Part shown: piece by piece, positions 37,359 to 46,705 of the stretch | How positions within the stretch are numbered: position 1 is the first letter of the stretch | Layout: each line of letters starts with the position of its first letter | NCBI GenBank assembly: GCA_019096065.1 | Contig: JAGUCH010000005.1 | Span: 2,294,001-2,358,000 of the forward strand | Direction of reading: 5' to 3' | Source: Paracyclopina nana | Lineage: Eukaryota > Arthropoda > Copepoda > Cyclopoida > Cyclopettidae | Length of the DNA stretch: 64,000 nt | The notes under the pieces: generated by a model | What the model was told of the DNA's origin: nothing | Database searches by the model: none | What the model saw: the letters and a program-made list of their open reading frames with translations, nothing else | Translations under genes and position numbers: made by a program

Positions 37359-38254
37359 TTTTTGATAGTTTTCGCGAAAGAAATTCTTCACTTGTTTATT
37401 TACCAACTTAGAGGGCGGTGCGAAAAACATGAAAAGCGTATTTTTTGTTTATTAAATTCAAATTATAAAGTTGAATGCATGTGCAATGTCAGGGAATGAT
37501 TTTATACAATTTTTTGATTTTTTAAATTTTTTAAAGACGATTTTTATTTCCGGCGTGCAAAGTCGATAAGTATATAAACTACTAATTCTAAGGCACAATT
37601 AGGTCAGGCTACTTGTATTTGACCGAAATAAAACTACAATCGGGTTTTATTACATTATTTTGGTTCGTATCATATTCATGGATAGGAAAACACGAACAAA
37701 AAAAGGAAAATCGGGCATTAATTGCAGCAAACTACTGGATTTTGTTTAGGCTTGACTTATTTATACGAACCCTAAAATGATGATTCGAAAACTGAGGGTA
37801 GTAGCGTACAACTAAATCTAGGGCATTATAAGATGGAGAAATGTGAATTGCCTCTTTAAGTTTTGGCTTTGAACATCTTAGGAATACAATAATTTAGCAT
37901 TATTTAGTATTCTACCAATATTCAAATAACATTTTTGCGAAAATGTGAGTTTTTTGAGAGCGGAAATGCTAAAATCGACAGCTTGACTTGAAATCTGATG
38001 TTCCTCACTGCAATTAAAGAATTGAATCATTTTCACGGCGTCGTGCAGTAGGTCAAAAACTACCTGCTCATTTCTTGCCGCTAAAAGCCTCCGTTTGGTC
38101 TCCCAAATCAACGTCACCCAGTCGGCAAACATCTCATTTGCCGTCTTCTTTACATTTTCTGTCTCATTTCGTTTTCAACCTCCAAATAAGTTGTAAGTTT
38201 GGCTCCCAACTAAAATGGCGCTCGCTTCCCTCACTGTTAGGTTCCTTTTCAGTT
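37359..38254. promoter_or_regulatory. Shared upstream region, mRpL45 / BZW
   Basis: About 0.9 kb between divergent housekeeping genes. It should contain both promoters. A possible 5' UTR acceptor (gttccttttcag) ends three bases before the BZW start codon. A minus-strand frame at 37878-38132 has no support. No specific factor site was recognised. Confidence 0.45.
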
Positions 38255-41245
38255 ATGAGTCAGAAAGCCCCGCTTCCCAGCTTGACTGGCCATCGACTCA
38301 AGACTCGTAAAAGAGGTAAATACTTTTCTAACTCTGCACCATTCTCAATTTTGGTTTATGTTTTCGTCAAATGAATTGGGGTTACGGCTGTACTGGGCGT
38401 GACCTTCGCCATTTCCCGGAATTCGTCCTTCATGTTTACTTGACTGATTTGCAGATGAGAAAAAGCAATACGACCCTATTGGATTCCGCGACGCGATCCT
38501 TGAGGGTCTGGATGCTTGTGGGTCCGACCTAGAAGCAGTTATCAAATTTCTCGACGTCTCTGGCTCCAAACTCGATTACCGCCGCTACGGGGTCAATCTC
38601 ATTGAAATACTCATCGCCGGAGGACTCCTTGGTAATTCACTCTTTTATATGTCTCGAGAAGGGCATTCTAATACATGTTGCTTTTTTCTCGTTTCAGCTC
38701 CTGGAGGGATAATCCTTAACGAGGGCGAAAATGCATGTCGAACCAAGACTTGCCTCTTTGGCCTGGCCAACTCTTTGGAGAAGGTCAAGGCCTTTGAACA
38801 GGTCTTTGTTAAGCTTATGCGCAGGTGAATATATACCCTTTTATTACAACAGTTGCTAGTTGCGCTGAATCTTGAATGAAGGCGTGAGCTTTTATTGGCC
38901 TTCTCAGAGCGGCCTTGATCTCAATTGATCCTGTTAAGCCGGTCTTTTCAAGGTTACTGCAACTCTTTTTCTCTTAGCTAAGTGATGAAAACTTTTCTAT
39001 TGATTCTCCATGAGACATTGTCTACAGACCTGATGCGTTCTCCGCTAGCACAAAATCATTATTTACTTTGATGCCATTGACACAGCGTTCCTGATTTCAC
39101 TTTTCAGGTACAAGTACCTTGAGAAAATGCACGAGGAGGAGATGAGCAAGATCCTGGTCTATTTGAAAGGTTTCACTGATGACGAGAGGCTAGTTTTGGC
39201 CCAGATAACTGCCTTATGGTTGGGCTCCGGTCAGATCCCAGCCACCACTCTCAAGGTCTTGGTTAACGAGCATCAGGTATAGCCTAGGCTAAAAGATTTA
39301 GTTCAGGCGTTTTGCCACTTCACCATTTGATGGCGCCAGCGTAGGGGGGGAAGGTGTATCCATGCTTGGATATTTTTATTATGTTTACATTTTGGCGCTT
39401 TGAATGAACGAATGGCAAAAATATATTTTGAGCGCATGGTCGCTTACGCAAATTCCGCCAACAACAAATCTTAGCTCCTTCTAGCGGAATAGTTCCGAAC
39501 GAGTTTTGAGCTAGCCTATACTCGAATATCTCTCCGTACTTAATATTTTTGCTATAATGTGCTGATTCAAATTAAGGTCAAAGATGGCATGGCTCTCAAG
39601 TTCTTCTTGGATACTCTGGTGACTCTCAAAGCTGAGAAGGGCGGAGCTGCTGTGACGACAATCGTCAAGAAGTCCGGACTGGAAAGCCAACTGATCGAGT
39701 TCTTCCCTCCCATCAATCAGCAACAGACGGAGGAAAACTTCGTCAAGGTTTTCAGCGATCACAACTTGGCAGAAGTGGTCAGCTTCCGCAAGCAGCACGC
39801 GGCAGCCGAATCCAAGAACCACGTGTTCAAGATGATCAAGGACGCTATTGACGATGAGAAGAGCTCCAAGGAGATCATCATTGAGCTCAAGGACTCCATG
39901 GCGAAGAACAACATTTCTGAGCAAGAAGCCATCGCAATGGTACGTTTAACTTAACACCTTCTTCATAACTACTTGCCTTTTATCATGATGAAGTGTTAAG
40001 ATAGAGAATTTGTTCCATGATTCATCGATCTGATGACCTGAAATAATTCTTGGAAGGCATTTGTATTCCTTTTGGAGGCCTTATCATCTTTCTAATCAAG
40101 CTTCATTATTTTATGCCAGATCTGGAGCTGCATTATGTCCTCCATCGAGTGGAATAAGAAAGAAGACTTGCTTCAAGACCAGGCTCTGCGTCATTTGCGT
40201 CAGTACACGACGTTGTTCGCAGCCTTCGCCACTTGCATGAAGTCCGAGCTTGTGCTCATCAACAAGATTCAAGAATACTGCTACGACAACATGATGTTCC
40301 TCAAGACTTTCAACAAGATTGTCCTGTTGCTCTACAAGACCGACGTCATCTCTGAGGATTCCATCCTCAAGTGGTACAAGGAGGCCCATTCGACCCGAGG
40401 CTGGTCGTGCTTCATGGATCAGATGAAGAAGTTCGTTGAATGGTTGGAACATGCTGAAGAAGGTACGTCTTTGCTTCCTTGTCTTAGGCCATGGCTCATT
40501 GTTATAATTTGGCTAGACTCGGTATTATTTTGGCTTTTTCTGTTGCGTTCAGGGTTGAAGAGAAATTCAAGTCTTCAATACCTCTATGTGATCGTTGGTG
40601 ACAGCTGTCCCATTCTTGACAAGGCAAAGCTGGTTATAGCTCACAAATACTTATTTTGGTCTACAAGTCAAGAGGATGGCCTAATCGAAAACAATCCGGA
40701 GCTGGCCTTTAAAATGTGGCACGAGCCTGGCTTTAACCTTCAGCTACTCACAAGGATATTTAAAGTCCACCCTCAGTTCTTCTATGATGACATTGAGGAG
40801 TTTCTCATAGAGAAATTGCGTGATTCTCCTCTCCAGAAGTTGACTGGGCTTCCCAAGTCGTTTCACCTTTCCGCTCAATCTTCAGACGCATTTTTTCATC
40901 TGTCAACTATCCTCGTTGCATATGCGTCCGAGTCGAATTTCGATTGCAGGATGTTGGCATTAATCGAGCAAATTTTGCATCACGTTCATCTTGCTTCACC
41001 TAATGCAATCACGTTGTACCCCATTGAAGTTCAACATTTAGTCATGCTGTTATTGTCATCAAAGTCGCACCTTGATATAGTAGCAGAAAAGTGGCTTGAA
41101 ATTGATCGCACGTTGCCACACCAAGCTAGGACGTTGTCAATTTTGTTTTCGCCATGGCTTAAGAAATGCTACATGGAGTCCGCGAAATTTGCTAATTTCT
41201 ACACTCTTTTCAGAATCTGACGATAATGAAGATGACGAGGATTAA
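38255..41245 (+). CDS. kra: BZW / eIF5-mimic protein (krasavietz)
   Basis: Seven exons join in phase to 423 aa: 38255-38315, 38455-38631, 38698-38824, 39108-39276, 39577-39939, 40120-40462 and 41214-41245. BZW proteins carry an eIF5-like C-terminal W2 HEAT domain, bind eIF2 and eIF3, and restrain start-codon choice as competitors of eIF5; in Drosophila the gene is krasavietz. The N terminus ([19 protein letters not shown], then FRDAILEGL) and the long helical middle match the family closely. The W2 domain occupies roughly residues 250-410. The acidic end [11 protein letters not shown] gives the usual AA-box-like tail. Length agrees with about 419 aa in mammals. The sixth intron is unusual: it is open in frame along its full 751 bases (see separate entry). 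Confidence 0.94.
40553..41220 (+). CDS. Possible alternative terminal exon nested in BZW intron 6
   Basis: Intron 6 of BZW uses a gtacgt donor at 40463. An internal acceptor (tttttctgttgcgttcag) ends at 40552. Splicing there gives an in-phase exon of 222 codons running to a TGA at 41218-41220, just past the acceptor of the short terminal exon. The encoded segment is rich in Leu, aromatic and charged residues and looks like a helical (HEAT-type) protein, for example [20 protein letters not shown] and [20 protein letters not shown]. It would replace the acidic tail. I do not recognise a family. Alternatives are a retroposed fragment of another gene with its original frame intact, or an independent intronless gene starting within it. 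Confidence 0.45.
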
Positions 41246-41935
41246 GCTGAAAAAGATCTTCCTTTTTCTGAAAAGCTTCACACATTTTATACGTCTCCTC
41301 CTCAAGGATTAAAGAAAACTTGATTTACGTTGTCTCAAACTATTTACATGAAGCAAAATCTTTTTCTCCAGCATAATTCAGATTGGTTGTTTCATTTCTG
41401 TTGAAATAGCCGTACTGTAAGAAGACTTGATACTACTACTACTATTAAAAAATAAGACACGGTGTAGGCAGAAACGTTTGCTTTTCCGAAGAGAAAATAA
41501 ATACGATTATCCCTGTGAGGAAATAAATCATATGCCTATACATGGAGAAAAAGAGTTTCTCTTGGTTGTTGAATCGATGAAAGTTATTTGCTGTTATTAC
41601 TGTTTCGTGCTTCTGGACTAGTCTCGATATTCTCTGCCCCTTGCCATATAAACCTGGTGTGCACAGTGGCTCAATTGTAATGGCTTATGCTCATGATACC
41701 CTAGTTTTAATTTTATTTTTGTGTTGCATGAAAATCAGTTTTTACCATAAGCTATCTTATTAATTGAGAATGGCAGGTGTTGGCTTTGAGTTACTGGGTA
41801 GTATCACTTATTGATCTCACATTGGGAGTAATTTTGAAAGCCACCCCACCGTGCCAGTTGGCATGAAAGTAACCTTCTAGGATAGACGGGAGGAAATTGT
41901 GCAAATACAGGCAGTGTCTGTCAGCAGCTACAATT
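41246..41935. other. Intergenic, BZW 3' UTR and PPP1R42 upstream
   Basis: No gene is seen in this 0.7-kb AT-rich stretch. A likely acceptor (gtgcaaatacag) just before the PPP1R42 start codon suggests a 5' UTR intron. Confidence 0.5.
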
Positions 41936-43311
41936 ATGGCTGTCGTGATTTTGGACTCGGATCAAATTCCGCAAGGCATCAGTCGCAAGTTTGTCAAGTT
42001 TCCAGGTGAAGCTCAAGATCATTTCTTTAATCGTGTGACTCACTTGCACCATCAGAGCCAGAAGATTTGCCAAATTGGCGACTTGTCAAGCGTGCGAAAT
42101 CTCACTGTGCTCTACCTTTATGACAACAGAATTGAGAAAATTGAACACTTAGACGCTGTGCCAGCCTTGCAAATGCTGTATTTGCAACGCAACAAAATCT
42201 CACTCATTGAAAATCTTGGACACTTGCGAAAATTGAAGAAGTTGTACTTGTCCAACAATCGAATCAGCGTCATTGAAAACCTGGACGACCTAGTAAATTT
42301 ACAAGGTGTGTATGCATAAAGCAAGTTTGCATAAATAAGGTTGTTTTTCCCTAGTTAAAAACAGTTAGTGACCAGATTGGATTTTTATTGGAGCATTTTC
42401 TTTTGCCTTCCAGTGGTATTCTGGAATTGCACAATTTCGATGAATTTTGCAGCTTCCAAGTCAATTTGCACTTTTAATTGTTCCCTTATTGACGCATAGA
42501 TGGAGCTCGCAATATAGCTGTAAAATTGCAGTTTCTTCGGTGGGAGATTCAGCATGAATTTGCTTTTAGCAGCTTTTAATGGAAAATCCTCACGAGGCAA
42601 ACTTGAATACTCTCAATGATTTACTCAGCATAATTTCTTAAGTGGCCCTTAAAAGATATGGAAACAATTTTCGAAAATTACCAAGAGTTTGATCTATTTT
42701 TATGGGACTCTTTCACAGAATTGCACGTTGATCATCAGGAATTGGAAGCTAATCAAAATGTCATCTTTGATCCACGTTCGTGCTCGAAATTGACAAAACT
42801 CCGGGTCTTGAACACTGCCAAAAATCAAATGGTGGATCTGAAGCCTCTCGATTTGATCGTCAACTTAACCAGTCTGGACATCAGCCACAATCTGCTGGAG
42901 GATTTGCAATCAGTCACCCAAACGTTGGCTAAATTCTCCGGACTCAAAGAGTTGGATTTGCGTGGTAATCCGCTGACAACGATTCTGCGATACCGTGAAA
43001 ATGTCATTGGCTCTTGCCAAAATTTGAGCCACATCGATGGCAGAGTGGTTGAGCCCAGATCCAGAACCATGATGATCAACCTCACCAAAATGAGGGTTCG
43101 AACGAGTTCCACTTCGGTCAACTCGTTAAGCTCGAGCTCTGCCAGCAGCAACGCTTCTTCTTCGAGCCAGGGGCTTTTAACTAACAACGAGGCTCCCACG
43201 TTTAACATAAGTTGCGATGAAGAAAATGAGGAGGAAAATGAAGTGGAAGAAGAAGAAAGTGCAGATGATCATAATGCCATAAGTAGCACTAATTTCAAGG
43301 ACGAGAGATAA
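41936..43311 (+). CDS. PPP1R42: Protein phosphatase 1 regulatory subunit 42 (LRR protein)
   Basis: Two exons (41936-42305 and 42719-43311) join in phase to 320 aa. The family (also LRRC67/TLLR) binds protein phosphatase 1 and tubulin and is associated with centrosomes and the manchette in testis. The N-terminal two thirds are SDS22-type leucine-rich repeats of about 22 residues: NLTVLYLYDNRIEKIEHLD, then ALQMLYLQRNKISLIENLG, KLKKLYLSNNRISVIENLD and NLTSLDISHNLLEDL. A capping segment ends SCQNLSHIDGRVVEPRSRTM. The C terminus is Ser-rich then acidic. The overall order fits PPP1R42 (309 aa in human). Its stop codon lies only 33 bases before an inserted transposable element. Confidence 0.85.
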
Positions 43312-43768
43312 TAATAGGGCTGAAAATAGCACAACATGAATATACCGTCAGACCGTTCAAAATTGAACGGTGCGGGAATCAAAAGTTTGTGTTTTGAATT
43401 CATGAATTTTAAGGCTTAATGGGTATCGTTGGAAAGCTTGAACCTTTGGACATCTTTTTTGTTTTCTGACAAAATGAAAAATATTATTGTGAATTCCACG
43501 TGACAGCAAAAAATAAATGATGCATAAGTTTTTTCGTGACAATTTTCTGGGTTGCCTTGGGAAAACTGAATTTTCCCGGTTTTTTTCGAACCGTGAACTG
43601 CGCGGCAAAAAGCCGTAAACAAACAGGGTGCGAGTTGAGCAAACGTCACATGGCGTGAAGACCAATTCCGCTACATAAGAAACACCCGGTTAGATTGACA
43701 CGTAGGTAGCGGCAATAAATCATCTCAACACAGGGCGAGCTCCAAGGTTACAAACTCAGCTTTCCCAC

Positions 43769-43805
43769 TATAAAAAGCGAGTCTTGAGGAAGACAAGCAT
43801 CATTC
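43769..43805 (+). promoter_or_regulatory. LTR core promoter (TATA and initiator)
   Basis: TATAAAAAG at 43769-43777 is followed by TCATTC at 43800-43805, an arthropod initiator match whose A (43802) lies 33 bases from the TATA start. This places transcription start about 49 bases ahead of the LTR reading frame. The 3' LTR carries the same arrangement about 10,181 bases further on. Confidence 0.6.
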
Positions 43806-43850
43806 CAATTCTCGCAACGCAACCGATAAGTAGTATCGAAGCTCCCCAAG

Positions 43851-45071
43851 ATGGCCCACCGAAGCAGCAATAGCTACGTCAAACACCGCCAAAGCTACCA
43901 AACAAAGCGAGGCCCGGTCCCGGAAGAAAAGCGGTACCCGTTCAACATTCCCCCGATATATGTGAGGGACCTGAAAAGTAAAGGTATGGACGTAGCTTCA
44001 GCCTTTTTTGACCCGAAAAACCGCGTATTAGCGACCCCAGAAGTGGCGGGTCATTTTTCAAAGCTGACAATTGATCAGCTCAAGCAACGTCTGCCGTGGA
44101 CAAAGCTTGACGAAGCGAGGCTGATCTACATAGCCAAAACCCGATTTGAAGATGCGTTGAAGCTGTATCCGGACTTGTATAACGCATATGTAAACGAGGC
44201 CCAGGCGATGGGTTTCACCGGCGATCTGTTCAAGCTCAGGCGTGAGCGACAAACCGAGGACGATAGGGAGTTGGCTCTGAAAGGTCACGTCTTCCTGAAA
44301 AGGGAACGAGAAACCTTGGAGCGCATGATTGCCGAGAAATCGGGGTCTGCATTAGCGTCGAGAAAGTCGAGCTCGGGCCCCTCGAAGCTGAGGGGTGCTG
44401 AGAGCCTGCCAAGGAACCACGCCATCTCATTCTCGTTCAGAGACCCCAGGACTGACCCGATCGGCTTGGCATCCACACATTCCGGATCACAGGCAGTCGT
44501 CGTCCCGGTGACTGGCCTAGCGCACTTGCTCAAGAAGCACCCTGACGTCAGCGTACAGGACTTGTTTGACTTGGATCCAAAGCATCAATTGGAGGATCAC
44601 CAGCGCTACCAGATCCGGAAAGGCGAGGCGGACTTTGTGGGGTACCTTCGAGGCCAGACCCGGCCGGTCCAGACCCCGGACTTGATCGACTTAACGGCCC
44701 CATCTACGTCATCGTCATCAGCTGCGGAATTCACTGACGAAAGCCCCATGACGTCAGGGACAACTACGCCAGCTACCTCGGTAACCTCCACAGACTCTGG
44801 AGCCATTATTCCAGTACCGCCGACGCCACCGATGCCGAAGAGACCGTCCACACCGCCCCCAGGTCCCCCTAAGGCCTTGTCTACACGTCAGGCCCAAATC
44901 GATCAACTGAAGGCTGCAATTGCCGCAGCCCCCCTTCCTTCCGTCGAGCAACTGTTTGCACCGAAACCCGAGGTCAAAGAAGAACACGCTAACGAAGAGC
45001 TCTTGGACCACCATTCCGAGGACGAGGACATGGCCGATGACGAGAAGCCGAACTACGATCTCCTTGATTGA
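43851..45071 (+). CDS. LTR-encoded protein of unknown function (5' copy, intact)
   Basis: A 406-codon frame lies wholly inside the LTR, about 49 bases downstream of the predicted transcription start, so it would be the first reading frame of the element's genomic RNA. I recognise no family. The N-terminal 175 residues are basic and helical (LTIDQLKQRLPWTKLDEARL). The middle has a Ser-rich patch and a SUMO-interaction-like core LIDLT at residues 278-282, followed by Ser/Thr-rich sequence. A Pro-rich stretch (PVPPTPPMPKRPSTPPPGPP) comes next, and the end is acidic (EDEDMADDEKPNYDLLD). Codon use and composition are clearly protein-like. It shows no resemblance to gag, pol or env. A regulatory or Gag-like accessory role is only a guess. 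Confidence 0.7.
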   Translation: MAHRSSNSYVKHRQSYQTKRGPVPEEKRYPFNIPPIYVRDLKSKGMDVASAFFDPKNRVLATPEVAGHFSKLTIDQLKQRLPWTKLDEARLIYIAKTRFEDALKLYPDLYNAYVNEAQAMGFTGDLFKLRRERQTEDDRELALKGHVFLKRERETLERMIAEKSGSALASRKSSSGPSKLRGAESLPRNHAISFSFRDPRTDPIGLASTHSGSQAVVVPVTGLAHLLKKHPDVSVQDLFDLDPKHQLEDHQRYQIRKGEADFVGYLRGQTRPVQTPDLIDLTAPSTSSSSAAEFTDESPMTSGTTTPATSVTSTDSGAIIPVPPTPPMPKRPSTPPPGPPKALSTRQAQIDQLKAAIAAAPLPSVEQLFAPKPEVKEEHANEELLDHHSEDEDMADDEKPNYDLLD

Positions 45072-45350
45072 AGATTCAGCTGTTTCGCTGAATGCGGGGA
45101 ATGAAAGGAAAGTTCGATCTCCGTTCCACGCAACCTCGCTAGAAGAAGACGCTTCTCAGTCTACTTTGTCAGCTTACTGTTTGACAGCTTATACCGCGAA
45201 AATATATTCAGTTCATGTTATTTTCCCATATCAACAAGTTGTCCTTTATCCGGCGCTTTTGTACGAAGTTCTTTATTTCAAGACTTTGGCTTCACTGCGT
45301 ATTCTGGAAGACTCTCCTAAGGCATAGTACCATTGGTTATCTTCCTTTCA

Positions 45351-45362
45351 TGGCGCCCAACG
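45351..45362 (+). promoter_or_regulatory. Primer-binding site
   Basis: TGGCGCCCAACG follows the 5' LTR without a spacer. These 12 bases are complementary to the 3' end of animal tRNA-Lys(CUU) (CGTTGGGCGCCA); the match stops after position 12. Confidence 0.8.
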
Positions 45363-46705
45363 ATACCTCAGGCTGGTGAACCCACCCCCTGATCAGTACG
45401 CGCTGGGTATAGTGTAAGTTGGGATTTGAACTCATTATTATCACGCTTTTGGCAGGTAATCAAACCTGCCCGACGCGTTCGTTCCGCTTTTGGCCGGTAA
45501 TAAGCCCGCCAGACGCGATTTTCGCTTAAGCAGTCCCCCGTGATTACGAGGAGAGACGCTAGGCGAGCCATCCACGCTTGGAGACTAAGTAGTAGTCTTC
45601 TGAGCGTCTGTTTGCGTCAAAAGGACGCCATTTGTCGATTGCGATTCTTGCATGGGCCGTAGCTTATTATAAAAGCTGCACACAAGGCTGCGTGTCAGGT
45701 GACACCTTCAGGAATCGCTACACCCATTGGGACTTTCTTGACGGGCTCCGGCTTCATTGAGAGCTGGGTAAAAGCTACGCGTCAGGTGACGCCATCAAAA
45801 AAGTCCCGCCACTTTTTGAATTTGAACGGTAGCCGTTTGGCACCGAACCTCAAATTCTAAGGCTGAGTTTTCAGCTGCACTAACCCCGCTTCCGGCAAGT
45901 AGTGCCACGAAGCCACGCGAGGAAACGAGACGTAGGACATACCATCAAATCCGAAAATACCTCGCTAATTCTTTGTTTTCTGTGATTACAGGCGATCGAG
46001 GCTACAAGGCTCTACCAACTGAGCTATCGAAGGACCTCGATCACCCGAGAACGGAAGGGGAGGCAACTTTAGCCCCAATCGAGCAGAGAGGCCAACAACC
46101 CTCACTTGGGCATCGAGCAGAGTGGCCAAAGCGGGTAAGGAAAGGTTTCAGGCCTCATAAACCCGGCTTTAAGTTATTTTCTGTGATTACAGTTCGAAGC
46201 TCTACCATCTGAGCTATCGAAGGAACTCGATCACCCGATCTGAGCTAAAGGCGGAGTTGGACAAGGCCAGGCCCGAGGCCACAGGTCCAGCCCCAACTAC
46301 TGACAGGATTTCACCAGGTTCTGGTACAAGCGAGGACGGACCCAAAATCGATATCATTCCCTAATTGGAGTTCGTCAGTCGGGGGTTCGAGGTACTTCGA
46401 TAGGTGCAACACCCAACACCAAAAAGCTCCGGCCCACTGCGTTCATTTCCGCATGACATACAGTGGTGTTTGCTTCGTTCGAGCCATAGTCTAGAGTAGA
46501 AGACTCAAGTGGCACGAAAAGGTTCCCTTTTGGCGTTGTTGTGGTGTGGTGGCACCCTCCGGGAATCCGAGATTCAGCGAAGAATATAGTGAAATCTGAA
46601 GACCTGATCTCATTGTATTACTCCAATTTTACACCAACTGTCAGCTTCTGCTAAATAAAAAGACCTTGTGTTAATACACTAGTTACAGAAGCTTTTATTT
46701 TCATC
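45363..46705 (+). other. Untranslated leader with repeats and tRNA-complementary segments
   Basis: 1.34 kb between the primer site and gag. It contains two tandem hairpin units (CGCTTTTGGC-GGTAAT... at about 45447 and 45485) and paired copies of GTCAGGTGAC-CC-TCA near 45690 and 45782. There are two copies (45976-46049 and 46177-46239) of a 65-74-base repeat, CTGTGATTACAG...GCTCTACCA-CTGAGCTATCGAAGGA. The core of the latter is complementary to the 5' half of a tRNA, closest to tRNA-Tyr. No long reading frame is present. Packaging or primer-related functions are possible but not shown. Confidence 0.6.

Larger units (their letters stand above)
43585..45350 (+). repeat. 5' LTR
   Basis: The repeat runs from TTCGAACCGTG to CTTCCTTTCA and matches 53766-55530. 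It includes a TATA box (43769), an initiator-like TCATTC (43800) and a complete 406-codon reading frame. The end is fixed by the primer-binding site that starts at 45351. Confidence 0.9.
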
